A stretch of 38,085 nt of DNA from Muribaculaceae bacterium Isolate-002 (NCI) (GTDB lineage: Bacteria; Bacteroidota; Bacteroidia; Bacteroidales; Muribaculaceae). The notes beneath the pieces were generated by a model, which was not told the DNA's origin, did not search any database, and saw nothing but the letters and a program-made list of their open reading frames with translations. How positions within the stretch are numbered: the stretch's first letter is position 1; the number at the start of each line of letters is the position of its first letter. The position numbers were made by a program, and so were the translations under genes. The stretch covers positions 1 through 38,085 of the forward strand of contig SCEG01000028.1 in the NCBI GenBank assembly GCA_004102805.1, in the 5' to 3' direction. This document shows, piece after piece, positions 27,063 to 35,865 of the stretch.

Positions 27063-28238
27063 ATGAAAACTAATATTGGAGTATTTTTCGGCGGAAGGTC
27101 AACCGAGCATGAGATTTCGGTAATATCGGCATCGCAGGCGATGCATGCCATTGACAGAGCGAAATATGACGTCACACCTATATATATAACTAAGGACGGA
27201 AAATGGTATACAGGCGATGCGCTTTTTGAGGTAAAAAATTACCGTCATATACCTGAGCTGCTTGCAAAATGTGAGGAGGTGTACATGCGTCCGATTTATG
27301 ATGACTATAATCTTTACAAGAAGAAAAAGCCGGTGTTCGGCTCTGATGTGCTTGCGAAGCTTGATGTTGTCATTCCGGTGCTTCATGGCTCAAACGGAGA
27401 GGACGGTATTTTTGAAGGATTATTGGAAACAATCGGAATTCCGTATGCGGGGTGCAATACGTTGTCGTCGGCAAACGGAATGGACAAGATAACGATGAAG
27501 ATGATACTGCAGGCGAATGATGTGCCTGTGGTGGATTATGTATGGTTTACCGACAAGCAGTGGTATGCTCAAAAAAACGAGTTAATCGGGAAAATCGAGA
27601 GCAAGCTCGGATATCCGGTGATTGTCAAGCCGGCTAATCTCGGTTCGAGTGTAGGCATCGGCCGGGCAGACAACCGAGAAGAACTTATCGCTAAGGTTGA
27701 AGATGCAGAGAAATATTCGACAAGACTGATAGTTGAGGATCTTGTCGAAAATCTTCAAGAAATAAACTGCTCGGTGCTCGGTGACTGTGACGAATACCGG
27801 ATGTCAGTGCTTGAAGAGCCTATAAAGAGTGGCGAAATACTGTCATACGAAGATAAGTATATGGGCGGCACCAAGGGGGCAAAGGGAATGCAGGCATCTC
27901 AAAAGCGCATACCTGCCGAACTGCCGGAAGCTGAAACCGAACGGATAAAATATCTGGCAGGGGAGACCTTCAGGGTTCTGTCATGTCATGGCGTGAGCCG
28001 AGTGGATGTTATCGTCGATGCAAAGACGCGTGATATATATGTAAATGAAATCAATACGATACCGGGGTCGTTGTCGTTCTATCTATGGGAGGCTACCGGC
28101 CTGTCATTTGACAAGCTTATGGATACGCTTGTGTCGCTCGCTCTCAAACGCAAAAGAGAACAGAAATTGAAAACGGTGTCGTATGACCAGAATATCTTTT
28201 CGTTGGGTGGAGGCGTAAAAGGAGGATTAAAGAAATAA
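27063..28238 (+). CDS. ddl: D-alanine--D-alanine ligase
   Basis: ATP-grasp enzyme that joins two D-alanines for peptidoglycan precursors. The 391-residue protein begins GVFFGGRSTEHEISVISA, the classic Ddl start with the catalytic Glu. VIPVLHGSNGEDGIFEG, PYAGCNTLSSANGMDK, the ATP-binding VKPANLGSSVGI and the C-terminal metal site EINTIPG follow. It is longer than E. coli DdlB (306), mainly through loops and a C-terminal tail with FSLGGGVKGG. Residues around a VLEEPIKSGEILSYEDKY segment form the omega-loop region; the Tyr is consistent with a D-Ala (not D-Lac) enzyme, but I cannot assign this with certainty. It lies 9 nt after the MurF-like gene and 36 nt before ileS. Confidence 0.96.
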   Translation: MKTNIGVFFGGRSTEHEISVISASQAMHAIDRAKYDVTPIYITKDGKWYTGDALFEVKNYRHIPELLAKCEEVYMRPIYDDYNLYKKKKPVFGSDVLAKLDVVIPVLHGSNGEDGIFEGLLETIGIPYAGCNTLSSANGMDKITMKMILQANDVPVVDYVWFTDKQWYAQKNELIGKIESKLGYPVIVKPANLGSSVGIGRADNREELIAKVEDAEKYSTRLIVEDLVENLQEINCSVLGDCDEYRMSVLEEPIKSGEILSYEDKYMGGTKGAKGMQASQKRIPAELPEAETERIKYLAGETFRVLSCHGVSRVDVIVDAKTRDIYVNEINTIPGSLSFYLWEATGLSFDKLMDTLVSLALKRKREQKLKTVSYDQNIFSLGGGVKGGLKK

Positions 28239-28274
28239 AGTCTTAATATAGGATATATAAATCAACATTATACG

Positions 28275-31200
28275 ATGAAAAAATTTGCAGAATACAATAA
28301 ATTCAATCTTTCAAATATCAATAAAGAAGTGCTTGAGAGATGGAACTCCGAAGAGCTTTTCGAACAGAGCATGAAGGAGCGTGAAGGATGTCCGACATTT
28401 GTGTTTTACGAGGGTCCGCCTTCGGCCAACGGCATGCCCGGCATTCATCATGTGATGGCTCGAACAATCAAGGATATATTCTGCAGATACAAGACGATGA
28501 AGGGCTTCCATGTGAAGAGAAAGGCCGGTTGGGACACTCATGGCCTGCCTGTGGAGCTTGGTGTGGAAAAGTCTCTCGGTATCAAGAAAGAGGATATCGG
28601 AAAGAAGATCTCAATAGAGGAGTATAACAAGGCTTGTCGCCGTGAGGTAATGAAGTATACCGGAGAGTGGAAGAGCCTTACCAATAAGATGGGTTACTGG
28701 GTGGATACAGATAATCCTTACATTACATACGATAACAAGTATATCGAGTCATTATGGTGGCTTTTATCGCAACTATATAAAAAAGGACTGCTTTATAAAG
28801 GATATACCATACAGCCGTATTCTCCTGAGGCAGGAACCGGTCTCAGTTCACATGAGCTGAATCAACCCGGGTGTTACCGTGATGTGAAGGATACGACCGC
28901 TACAGTGCTTTTTGATATAGTCGACGCGTCGGCGGAGTTGTCGGAATGGGGCAGACCTTGTTTCGCCGCATGGACTACAACTCCCTGGACTCTGGCATCA
29001 AACACTGCGCTTTGTGTTGGTCCTCGCTTTGATTATGTAGCAATAAAAACATATAATCCATACACCGGTGAGAAGATTACACTCGTTATGGCAAAGGATT
29101 GTATGAAAACATACTTTAAGCCGGAAGGTGCGGAGGCTGATATGGATGAATATCATTCAGGAGACAAGGTGCTGCCATACCGAATCATAAAGGAATGGAA
29201 GGGTTCTGATCTTGTAGGGATGAAGTATCGGCAACTCATGCCTTGGGTGTTGCCTTCAGGAAAAGTTGACCGCAATGCTCCTGAATTTATATGCAAGTAT
29301 GCGGCGGGAAATCCCGACAAATGCTTTGAGGTAGGAGCAGATACTTTTGTTGAGATGGGAGACTGTGCATTCCGGGTGATCCCCGGCGACTATGTCACGA
29401 CAGATGATGGTACGGGAATAGTGCATATAGCTCCGACATTTGGTGCGGATGACGCTAAAGTTGCCAAAGCTGCGGATATACCGTCACTGTTTATGGTGAC
29501 GAAAGCAGGAGAAACGCGTCCGATGGTGGATCTCACAGGAAAATATTTCTTCCTTGATGAATGTGCGGATGAGTTTGTGAAACGTTGTGTCAAAGAAGAG
29601 CTTTATTCAAAATATGCCGGACGATTTGTCAAGAATGATTTTGCTCCCGAATTTAATGTCGATGGAAAATTTGACAAGGCTGCTGCAGATAAGGCGGAAG
29701 ATCTCAATATTTTCCTTAGTCTTGAACTTAAGCAGCAAGGAAAAGCATTGAAAATAGAGAAGCATGTGCATAATTATCCCCACTGTTGGCGAACTGACAA
29801 GCCTGTGCTCTATTATCCGCTTGACAGTTGGTTTATCAAATCAACAGCCGTGCGTGACCGCATGATAGAACTTAACGGAGAGATATTGTGGAAACCGGCA
29901 TCGACAGGCAGCGGGCGTTTCGGCAAGTGGCTTGAAAATCTTCAGGACTGGAACCTCTCACGCAGCCGTTACTGGGGTACGCCGTTACCAATATGGCGCA
30001 CTCGCAATTCCGGAAAAGTCGAGGAGAAGTGCATAGACTCAGTTGCAATGCTTTATGATGAAATAGAAAAAGCAGTTGCGGCAGGATTGATGGCAGAAAA
30101 TCCTTTGAAAAAGGCCGGATTTGTTGTCGGAGATTATTCTAAAGAGAATTATGACAAGATAGATCTGCACCGTCCGTATGTAGATGATATCGTATTGGTT
30201 TCGGAAAGCGGTGCGCCGATGTATCGTGAGTCAGATCTTATTGACGTGTGGTTTGATTCAGGCGCTATGCCTTTTGCTCAGCAGCATTATCCGTTTGAAA
30301 ATAAGGAGATTGTTGATAACGGGGTTGTTTTTCCGGCTGATTTCATAGCTGAGGGTGTGGATCAGACACGCGGCTGGTTCTTCACGCTGCATGCGATTGC
30401 TACAATGGTATTTGATGCCAAGTCGTTCAAGGCTGTGATTTCAAACGGTCTGGTGCTTGATAAATTCGGCAACAAGATGTCAAAGCGACTTGGCAATGCT
30501 GTCAATCCGTTTGAGACAATAGAGAAATATGGTTCAGACCCATTGCGTTGGTATATGATATCCAACTCTTCCCCATGGGATAACCTTAAGTTTGACGAAG
30601 CCGGCATTACGGAGGTTTCGCGTAAGCTTTTTGCTACGTTGTATAATACTTATTCATTCCTCGCCCTTTATGCCAATGTCGACGGCTTTACCGGTGATGA
30701 GCCGATAGTGCCCGTAGAGAAAAGACCCGAGATTGACCGATGGATATTGTCGTCGCTCAACACTCTTGTGAAAACTGTCGATGCAAGTCTTGAAAGCTAT
30801 GAGCCAACCAAGGCCGCCAGGGCTATCAGTGATTTTGTCAATGACAATCTCAGCAACTGGTATGTGAGACTTAACAGAAAACGATTCTGGGGCGGAGGAA
30901 TGTCGGAGGACAAACTATCGGCTTATCAGACGCTTCATGAATGCATGAAGACTGTGGCATTGCTGATGGCTCCGATTTCACCGTTCTATGCCGATCAGCT
31001 TTACCGAGATCTTGTACATGCAGATGATGCCGGTAATTCGGTTCATTTGGCAAAATTCCCGGTAGCAGATGAGAATGCCATTGATGAGCGTCTGGAAGAA
31101 AGAATGTCAATCGCACAGACACTGACAAGTATGGTGCTTTCTTTGCGCCGCAAGAGCAATATCAAGGTGCGTCAGCCATTGTCAACTATAATGATTCCGG

Positions 31201-31838
31201 TGGATGACGCTGAGTTGCGGACTTCAATCGAAGCGATGTCTGACCTTATATTATCGGAAGTCAATGTCAAGTCAATCAAATATGTAAAGGCTGATGACGG
31301 GGTTCTGGTGTATAAAGTGAAGCCTGATTTCAAGAAGCTCGGTCCGAAGCATGGTAAGAATATGAAGGCAGTTGCCGGAGCGATATCCGGCCTGACTCAG
31401 ACAGAAATTCTTGAGTTCCAATCGAAGGGGACTCTGCCATTGCTGGTAAACGGAGAACAGGTGAATGTAGATCTGGAAGATGTGGAGATTTTCTCGGAGG
31501 ATATCCCCGGATGGCTTGTGGCAAACGAGGGCAGTCTTACACTGGCGCTTGATGTTACAATCTCGGATGAATTGCGTCAGGAAGGTATTGCCCGAGATAT
31601 TGTCAACCGCATACAAAATCTGCGCAAGAGCAGGGACTATGATATCACCGACCGTATCAATCTGACAATCGAAGGTGATGAGCAAACAAATGATGCTGTA
31701 TTGTGTTTTAAAGAATATATCCAGCGTCAGGTGCTCGCCGACAGCATTGAGATTGCATCAGGACTGCAAGTGGCGGAAGATGAGACGTTTGATATTGACG
31801 GTTTGACTATAAAAGTGAGAGTGGAACTGGCGAAGTAA
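28275..31838 (+). CDS. ileS: Isoleucyl-tRNA synthetase, IleS2 type with GIHH motif
   Basis: Charges tRNA-Ile. The 1187-residue protein is the long eukaryote-like form (IleS2): FYEGPPSANGMP, AGWDTHGLPVE and a C-terminal extension resemble Thermus-type rather than E. coli-type IleS. The class I 'HIGH' motif is replaced by Gly56-Ile57-His58-His59. The second signature is KMSKRLGN, the R form used by IleS2. The CP1 editing domain (TTPWTLASNTAL, and GTGIVHIAPTFGADD) and the anticodon-binding C-terminal half (WYVRLNRKRFWGG) are intact. IleS2 enzymes with this swapped motif have been reported to be extremely insensitive to mupirocin. It sits between ddl and the dksA-like gene. Confidence 0.98.
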   Translation: MKKFAEYNKFNLSNINKEVLERWNSEELFEQSMKEREGCPTFVFYEGPPSANGMPGIHHVMARTIKDIFCRYKTMKGFHVKRKAGWDTHGLPVELGVEKSLGIKKEDIGKKISIEEYNKACRREVMKYTGEWKSLTNKMGYWVDTDNPYITYDNKYIESLWWLLSQLYKKGLLYKGYTIQPYSPEAGTGLSSHELNQPGCYRDVKDTTATVLFDIVDASAELSEWGRPCFAAWTTTPWTLASNTALCVGPRFDYVAIKTYNPYTGEKITLVMAKDCMKTYFKPEGAEADMDEYHSGDKVLPYRIIKEWKGSDLVGMKYRQLMPWVLPSGKVDRNAPEFICKYAAGNPDKCFEVGADTFVEMGDCAFRVIPGDYVTTDDGTGIVHIAPTFGADDAKVAKAADIPSLFMVTKAGETRPMVDLTGKYFFLDECADEFVKRCVKEELYSKYAGRFVKNDFAPEFNVDGKFDKAAADKAEDLNIFLSLELKQQGKALKIEKHVHNYPHCWRTDKPVLYYPLDSWFIKSTAVRDRMIELNGEILWKPASTGSGRFGKWLENLQDWNLSRSRYWGTPLPIWRTRNSGKVEEKCIDSVAMLYDEIEKAVAAGLMAENPLKKAGFVVGDYSKENYDKIDLHRPYVDDIVLVSESGAPMYRESDLIDVWFDSGAMPFAQQHYPFENKEIVDNGVVFPADFIAEGVDQTRGWFFTLHAIATMVFDAKSFKAVISNGLVLDKFGNKMSKRLGNAVNPFETIEKYGSDPLRWYMISNSSPWDNLKFDEAGITEVSRKLFATLYNTYSFLALYANVDGFTGDEPIVPVEKRPEIDRWILSSLNTLVKTVDASLESYEPTKAARAISDFVNDNLSNWYVRLNRKRFWGGGMSEDKLSAYQTLHECMKTVALLMAPISPFYADQLYRDLVHADDAGNSVHLAKFPVADENAIDERLEERMSIAQTLTSMVLSLRRKSNIKVRQPLSTIMIPVDDAELRTSIEAMSDLILSEVNVKSIKYVKADDGVLVYKVKPDFKKLGPKHGKNMKAVAGAISGLTQTEILEFQSKGTLPLLVNGEQVNVDLEDVEIFSEDIPGWLVANEGSLTLALDVTISDELRQEGIARDIVNRIQNLRKSRDYDITDRINLTIEGDEQTNDAVLCFKEYIQRQVLADSIEIASGLQVAEDETFDIDGLTIKVRVELAK

Positions 31839-31896
31839 TATTACCGACGGTGACACATTGAAAGTAATATGTATTAATACCAAAAAAACTACTGAT

Positions 31897-32280
31897 ATGA
31901 ATGAGTCAGAAAAGACAAGATATTCCGACGAGGAACTGCAGGAATTCAAAGAGTTGATACTGTCGAAACTTGACAAGGCGATGAAAGATTATGAGTTGCT
32001 CAGAAGCAATGTCAACAATTCGGACGGTAATGATATCTCAGATACGTCACCTACATTCAAGGTTCTTGAAGAGGGTGCCAGCACACTTGGCAAAGAAGAG
32101 GCCGGGCGTCTGGCTATGCGTCAGTTGAAATTTATACAGCATCTGCAGGCTGCATTGGTACGCATAGAGAACAAGACGTATGGCATAGACCGTGCGACAG
32201 GGAAACTTATCCCGAAAGAACGACTTCGCGCAGTGCCTCATGCCACATTGAGCATAGACCAAAAAATTGGCAAGAAGTGA
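31897..32280 (+). CDS. TraR/DksA-family protein lacking the zinc cysteines
   Basis: A 127-residue protein starting at the ATG at 31897; a TTG at 31858 would add an unsupported 13 residues. It has two helices with an acidic tip (ISDTSP region) and the C-terminal globule: ALVRIENKTYGIDRATGKLIPKERL...ATLS aligns with the DksA 'I..GtYG.C..CG..I...RL.A.P.at.C' pattern, but all four cysteines are replaced. DksA-type proteins enter the RNA polymerase secondary channel and tune transcription with ppGpp; members without zinc are usual in Bacteroidota. It lies 58 nt after ileS and overlaps lspA by 4 nt, so translation is probably coupled. Confidence 0.85.
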   Translation: MNESEKTRYSDEELQEFKELILSKLDKAMKDYELLRSNVNNSDGNDISDTSPTFKVLEEGASTLGKEEAGRLAMRQLKFIQHLQAALVRIENKTYGIDRATGKLIPKERLRAVPHATLSIDQKIGKK

Positions 32281-32945
32281 AGGATGTCTCGATAACATCA
32301 AGTCGCTACCGATGGGCTTTTCTGATAGCTTTATCGGTAGTGATACTTGATCAGGTGCTTAAGATATGGGTAAAAACCAGTTTTTATCTTGGAGAGGAGC
32401 GTGAGATTTTTTCATGGTTCAGGCTTAGTTTTGTCGAAAATAACGGGATGGCTTTCGGATGGCAGTTCGGGAGCAAATTGTTTTTGACGATATTCAGAAT
32501 TGTTTTTGTAGGGGTAATAGTATATTATTTGATTAAACTGAGACATAGCTCCGGGATAAAATTCGGTTATCTGACATGTGTGGCTCTTGTGCTTGCGGGA
32601 GCTGTCGGCAATATCATAGACTGTATGTTTTATGGTATTATATTCAGTAATCCGTTTCCTCCGGAGGTCGCTACGATATTTCCCGAGGGCGGTGGGTATG
32701 CTCCGTTTCTGCATGGTAGAGTCGTTGACATGCTGTCGTTCCCGTTGTTCAGTTTTGACTGGCCCGGCTGGATGCCTGTAATCGGAGGAAAGCATTTTGA
32801 ATTTTTCAAACCGGTGTTTAATCTTGCCGACGCTGCCATTTCGTGTGGAATAATCGCGATACTTTTGTTTTATTCAAAACAATTGGGATATTCGTTTGTA
32901 GAATTGAAACGTATACGCCAGGAAAAGAAAAATACAGAACAATAG
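32277..32945 (+). CDS. lspA: Lipoprotein signal peptidase (signal peptidase II)
   Basis: Inner-membrane aspartyl peptidase that removes signal peptides from diacylated prolipoproteins. The 222-residue protein starts at a GTG that overlaps the preceding stop as GTGA. Signatures: DQVLKIWV after the first helix, NNGMAFG at 55-61, GNIID at 111-115, and the catalytic pair Asp151 (GRVVDMLSF) and Asp185 (FNLADAAIS). It is about 55 residues longer than the E. coli enzyme, because of an insertion of Pro/Gly-rich sequence between GNIID and the first catalytic Asp and another between the two catalytic residues, typical of Bacteroidota LspA. The ileS-lspA linkage is shared with E. coli. A lipoprotein gene follows. 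Confidence 0.96.
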   Translation: MKDVSITSSRYRWAFLIALSVVILDQVLKIWVKTSFYLGEEREIFSWFRLSFVENNGMAFGWQFGSKLFLTIFRIVFVGVIVYYLIKLRHSSGIKFGYLTCVALVLAGAVGNIIDCMFYGIIFSNPFPPEVATIFPEGGGYAPFLHGRVVDMLSFPLFSFDWPGWMPVIGGKHFEFFKPVFNLADAAISCGIIAILLFYSKQLGYSFVELKRIRQEKKNTEQ

Positions 32946-32960
32946 AAGAAGTAAAAGCGG

Positions 32961-33770
32961 ATGCTGTGTATTAAGAAAATGATTGTCTGGTGTATTCCTG
33001 CATGCTGCGCGGCGGTTTGCACTATCAGTTGCACTCAATTGCCTGATGGGGTACTGGATAAGAAAGCCATGACCGATCTTTTGGTTGATATCCACAAGGG
33101 TGAGAGTGTGGTGGAAATGCAGAGAGGCATTTACTCCGGTGACTCCATGAAAAAAGTTGTGAAGCAATCAATACTTTTAAAGCATGGTGTAAGCCAGAGG
33201 CAACTGGATACGTCGTTTGTGTGGTATGGCAATCACATAGAAGATTATCTGACGATATATGAGGATGTGATACAGCGTCTAGAGGATGAGTTGAAAACAA
33301 CGAAAGGAAATAGGAGTCAGAGTCCGGTATTTGCAGAGGGTGATTCTATCGATATATGGCCGATGCCGCACACTTACAAGCTTTCTGAAAAAGATGTATT
33401 TCAAAATATAGTGTTTGAAGTCGCAAAGGATGATACATGGAAAAACGGCGACAATTATATACTTCAGTTCAAACTCATCAACAGCCGACAGCGGGTGCCG
33501 CAGGTAAAGGCTGTCATTTATGCGGAATATGATGACGGAAGGGTTGAATATCGTCCGTCATCGATCAGCAATGACCGTCTGAAGGTAAGGCTTGTCACAG
33601 ACTCTACTTTGCAGCCAACGGCTGTATTTGGTGCGATTTCATATCAACTTGAGCAAGGGGAGACTGTCTATCTTGACAGTGTGTCGCTGGTGAGAACACG
33701 AAACCGAAAGGATACATATTTTGAAAGAAACGGCCAGCGTACATTCATGACTCCGAAACAGAAGGACTGA
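32961..33770 (+). CDS. DUF4296-domain lipoprotein
   Basis: A 269-residue protein with an N-terminal signal containing a candidate lipobox near residue 24 (VCTISC followed by TQLPDG), so it is probably lipidated and outer-membrane associated. The segment after it (LPDGVLDKKAMTDLLVDIHKGESVVE, given here in part) matches DUF4296, which begins with a P...(L/M)...I..D.H pattern; the body is helical up to about residue 115. The remaining 150 residues are beta-rich and less conserved. The position right after lspA, 15 nt apart, fits a lipoprotein substrate of LspA, but the role is unknown. Confidence 0.75.
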   Translation: MLCIKKMIVWCIPACCAAVCTISCTQLPDGVLDKKAMTDLLVDIHKGESVVEMQRGIYSGDSMKKVVKQSILLKHGVSQRQLDTSFVWYGNHIEDYLTIYEDVIQRLEDELKTTKGNRSQSPVFAEGDSIDIWPMPHTYKLSEKDVFQNIVFEVAKDDTWKNGDNYILQFKLINSRQRVPQVKAVIYAEYDDGRVEYRPSSISNDRLKVRLVTDSTLQPTAVFGAISYQLEQGETVYLDSVSLVRTRNRKDTYFERNGQRTFMTPKQKD

Positions 33771-33774
33771 AAAT

Positions 33775-34116
33775 ATGTTCAGATTACTGACTACGGAACT
33801 ATTATGGGACGGCAATATTGCCGGATGTAGTATTGTCATTTATGATGGTGAAACCATTATTGTCAAGTCTTTTGAAAAAGAGTTACATTCGACAATATTT
33901 GTTCCCGGACCGGTTGCTGTGCTTGATTCATTGAAATTTGATGAATTTGTCATTGATGATATTGAAATGATGATTGACGCTTCAGGTGGGATGCCAGATA
34001 GAAAAAGGCTCGATGACTATATTAAATCATCGAGCCTGTATTATCGCAATGCAAGTGGTTCGGAACCTATATTTCTGAAGCTTGGATGCAGATGTCAGAT
34101 TATACCGATGAGCTGA
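33775..34116 (+). CDS. Small conserved-looking protein of unknown function
   Basis: A 113-residue protein not recognised by me. It starts 4 nt after the DUF4296 stop, which suggests it belongs to the operon. It has alternating strands ([16 protein letters not shown]) and an acidic middle ([13 protein letters not shown]), with no signal peptide. Its last 22 nt overlap the 3' end of pyrD on the other strand, and a hairpin at 34006-34037 that looks like the pyrD terminator lies inside its coding sequence. It could end prematurely in homologues; I rate the gene as likely but not certain. Confidence 0.5.
   Translation: MFRLLTTELLWDGNIAGCSIVIYDGETIIVKSFEKELHSTIFVPGPVAVLDSLKFDEFVIDDIEMMIDASGGMPDRKRLDDYIKSSSLYYRNASGSEPIFLKLGCRCQIIPMS
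34002..34037 (-). terminator. Terminator of pyrKD inside the converging gene
   Basis: AGGCTCGATGA at 34006-34016 pairs perfectly with TCATCGAGCCT at 34027-34037. On the minus strand it is followed by a T-run (complement of the A's at 34002-34006) and TCTATC. It lies 58 nt past the pyrD stop, within the 3' part of the plus-strand gene. Confidence 0.75.
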
Positions 34117-35000
34117 TTGATATCGTTTACATTGTGGCGCCGGCAGTAGTCATTAATGTATTCGACGATTTCGACTGTGACGGCCGGGTTTATGAAGTTG
34201 GCTGTACCGACTTCGATTGCTGTAGCTCCGGCGAGAATGAATTCAAGTGCGTCACGTCCATTCATTATGCCTCCAAGGCCAATGATCGGAATATTTACGG
34301 CTTTATGAACTTGCCATACCATTCTGACAGCGACTGGACGAACCGCGGCTCCTGAGAGGCCTCCGGTATATGTGGACAGGTAGGGGCGCTGTCGTTCGAC
34401 ATCGATAGCCATGCCCATCAAGGTGTTGATCAAAGAAACGGCATCAGCGCCTTCATTTTCTACGGCTCTGGCTATTTCAGTAATGTCGGTTACATTGGGC
34501 GAAAGTTTTACAATCACGGTCTTGTCGAAAGCTTCACGCACTGCTTTAGTTACAGATGCAGCTCCTGATGTTGTGGTGCCGAATGCCATGCCTCCAGTTT
34601 TTACATTAGGACATGAGATGTTGACTTCAATTGCATTTATGCGGGGTAGTGCATTGAGCTTTTCGGCGACTTTGTAATAATCGTCGACTGATGATCCGGA
34701 AATATTTACAATAATTTCAGATGAATATTTCGTGAGGCGCGGATAAATGTTTCCTATGAAGTGGTCAACGCCTTTATTCTGCAATCCGACCGCATTTAAC
34801 ATGCCTGACGGGGTTTCGACCATGCGTGGATAATCGTTGCCCTGGCGCGGTTCAAGAGTTGTGCCTTTCACAATGAAACCTCCGAGTCGGTCAAGATCGA
34901 TAAAATCAGAAAATTCTTCACCATATCCAAATGTGCCTGACGCAGTAAGCACAGGATTGCTCAAATTCAGATTGCCAATTCTTACTCCTAATTGTGCCAT
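34095..35000 (-). CDS. pyrD: Dihydroorotate dehydrogenase, catalytic subunit (class 1B)
   Basis: FMN enzyme of pyrimidine synthesis that oxidises dihydroorotate to orotate. The 301-residue protein carries the class 1 hallmarks: [13 protein letters not shown], the flavin/orotate loop [27 protein letters not shown] with the active-site Cys in place of Ser, and a C-terminal VGTANF phosphate site. Class 1B enzymes need PyrK, which is encoded immediately upstream with a 13-nt overlap, so the pair forms the PyrD-PyrK complex that passes electrons to NAD+. It converges on the small plus-strand gene with a 22-nt overlap. Confidence 0.97.
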   Translation of the reverse strand: MAQLGVRIGNLNLSNPVLTASGTFGYGEEFSDFIDLDRLGGFIVKGTTLEPRQGNDYPRMVETPSGMLNAVGLQNKGVDHFIGNIYPRLTKYSSEIIVNISGSSVDDYYKVAEKLNALPRINAIEVNISCPNVKTGGMAFGTTTSGAASVTKAVREAFDKTVIVKLSPNVTDITEIARAVENEGADAVSLINTLMGMAIDVERQRPYLSTYTGGLSGAAVRPVAVRMVWQVHKAVNIPIIGLGGIMNGRDALEFILAGATAIEVGTANFINPAVTVEIVEYINDYCRRHNVNDINQLIGII

Positions 35001-35794
35001 AACAGTTTTTTGATATTAAATACTGGTCCATCTTTGCATACACACAGGTTTCCTTCTGTGGTTTTTTCTACACAGCAAAGGCATGCGCCTATACCGCAAC
35101 CCATAGCATTCTCAAGCGAGACTTCGCAGAATAGTGATTTGGCTGATGCTATTTTTGCCACCGCCTTCATCATGGGAAGTGGACCACAGCAATATATGCT
35201 GCTGAAATCGTTGTCAAGAACGGGATTTTGAGTGACCAGTCCGATTGAACCATAGCTGCCGTCGTCGGTTGATACGAATACCGACCCATAGGCCGACAAT
35301 TCTTTTTCAAGCAGTATTGCCTCTTTGTTTCTTGCTCCTATAAGAAATGTTGGTTGGATGCCATTTGCTTTAAGTTCTGCTCCAAGCATCAGTAATGGCG
35401 CTACTCCTACACCTCCGCCTATCAGAATGGGGGAGGCTCCGGATTTGTCAACTGTAAAGCCGTTTCCGAGCGGAAGAATAATGTTGAGTTCTGAATTGAC
35501 TGGGGCGTTCATTATCGCCCGGCTGCCGTTTCCTGCATTCCTTACAAGCAACCATAACTGATTGGATGATATATCTACATTACAAATAGAAATCGGACGT
35601 CGCAGAAATGTTGCGTTGTCAGGTGTCTTGACCTGTACAAACTGCCCCGGACGAATATTCATATCTCCCAAACTTATGCGCTTGTCGGAAGGCATAAGTT
35701 TTAACTTTACAACATCTGTATTTTCACAGATGGAGTCTGTAATTAAAAAATCGACCATATAATTATGGATGGTCTTTCCTTCTGTCTTTTCCAT
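34988..35794 (-). CDS. pyrK: Dihydroorotate dehydrogenase electron-transfer subunit PyrK
   Basis: Carries FAD and a [2Fe-2S] cluster and links PyrD to NAD+. The 268-residue protein has the FAD motif LRRPISICN, the nucleotide-binding [10 protein letters not shown] and a C-terminal cysteine cluster ([20 protein letters not shown] and a later Cys pair) for the iron-sulfur site. The long start at 35794 leaves a leader of only about 11 nt from the predicted promoter; an internal ATG at 35758 (MVDFLITD) would fit a 47-nt leader and begins closer to family proteins, so the true start is uncertain. It overlaps pyrD by 13 nt. Confidence 0.95.
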   Translation of the reverse strand: MEKTEGKTIHNYMVDFLITDSICENTDVVKLKLMPSDKRISLGDMNIRPGQFVQVKTPDNATFLRRPISICNVDISSNQLWLLVRNAGNGSRAIMNAPVNSELNIILPLGNGFTVDKSGASPILIGGGVGVAPLLMLGAELKANGIQPTFLIGARNKEAILLEKELSAYGSVFVSTDDGSYGSIGLVTQNPVLDNDFSSIYCCGPLPMMKAVAKIASAKSLFCEVSLENAMGCGIGACLCCVEKTTEGNLCVCKDGPVFNIKKLLWHN

Positions 35795-35811
35795 ATCCCT
35801 GCAAACTTACT

Positions 35812-35833
35812 AAAAATTGAGCACGTTGGCAAA
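35812..35833 (-). promoter_or_regulatory. Strong Bacteroidota promoter for pyrK-pyrD
   Basis: On the minus strand TTTG (35833-35830), 20 nt, then TAAGTTTG (35819-35812) match both promoter elements with ideal spacing. This is the best promoter match in the window. Confidence 0.75.
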
Positions 35834-35865
35834 TATGATAATGATAAATTAGAGCTATTTTGAGC

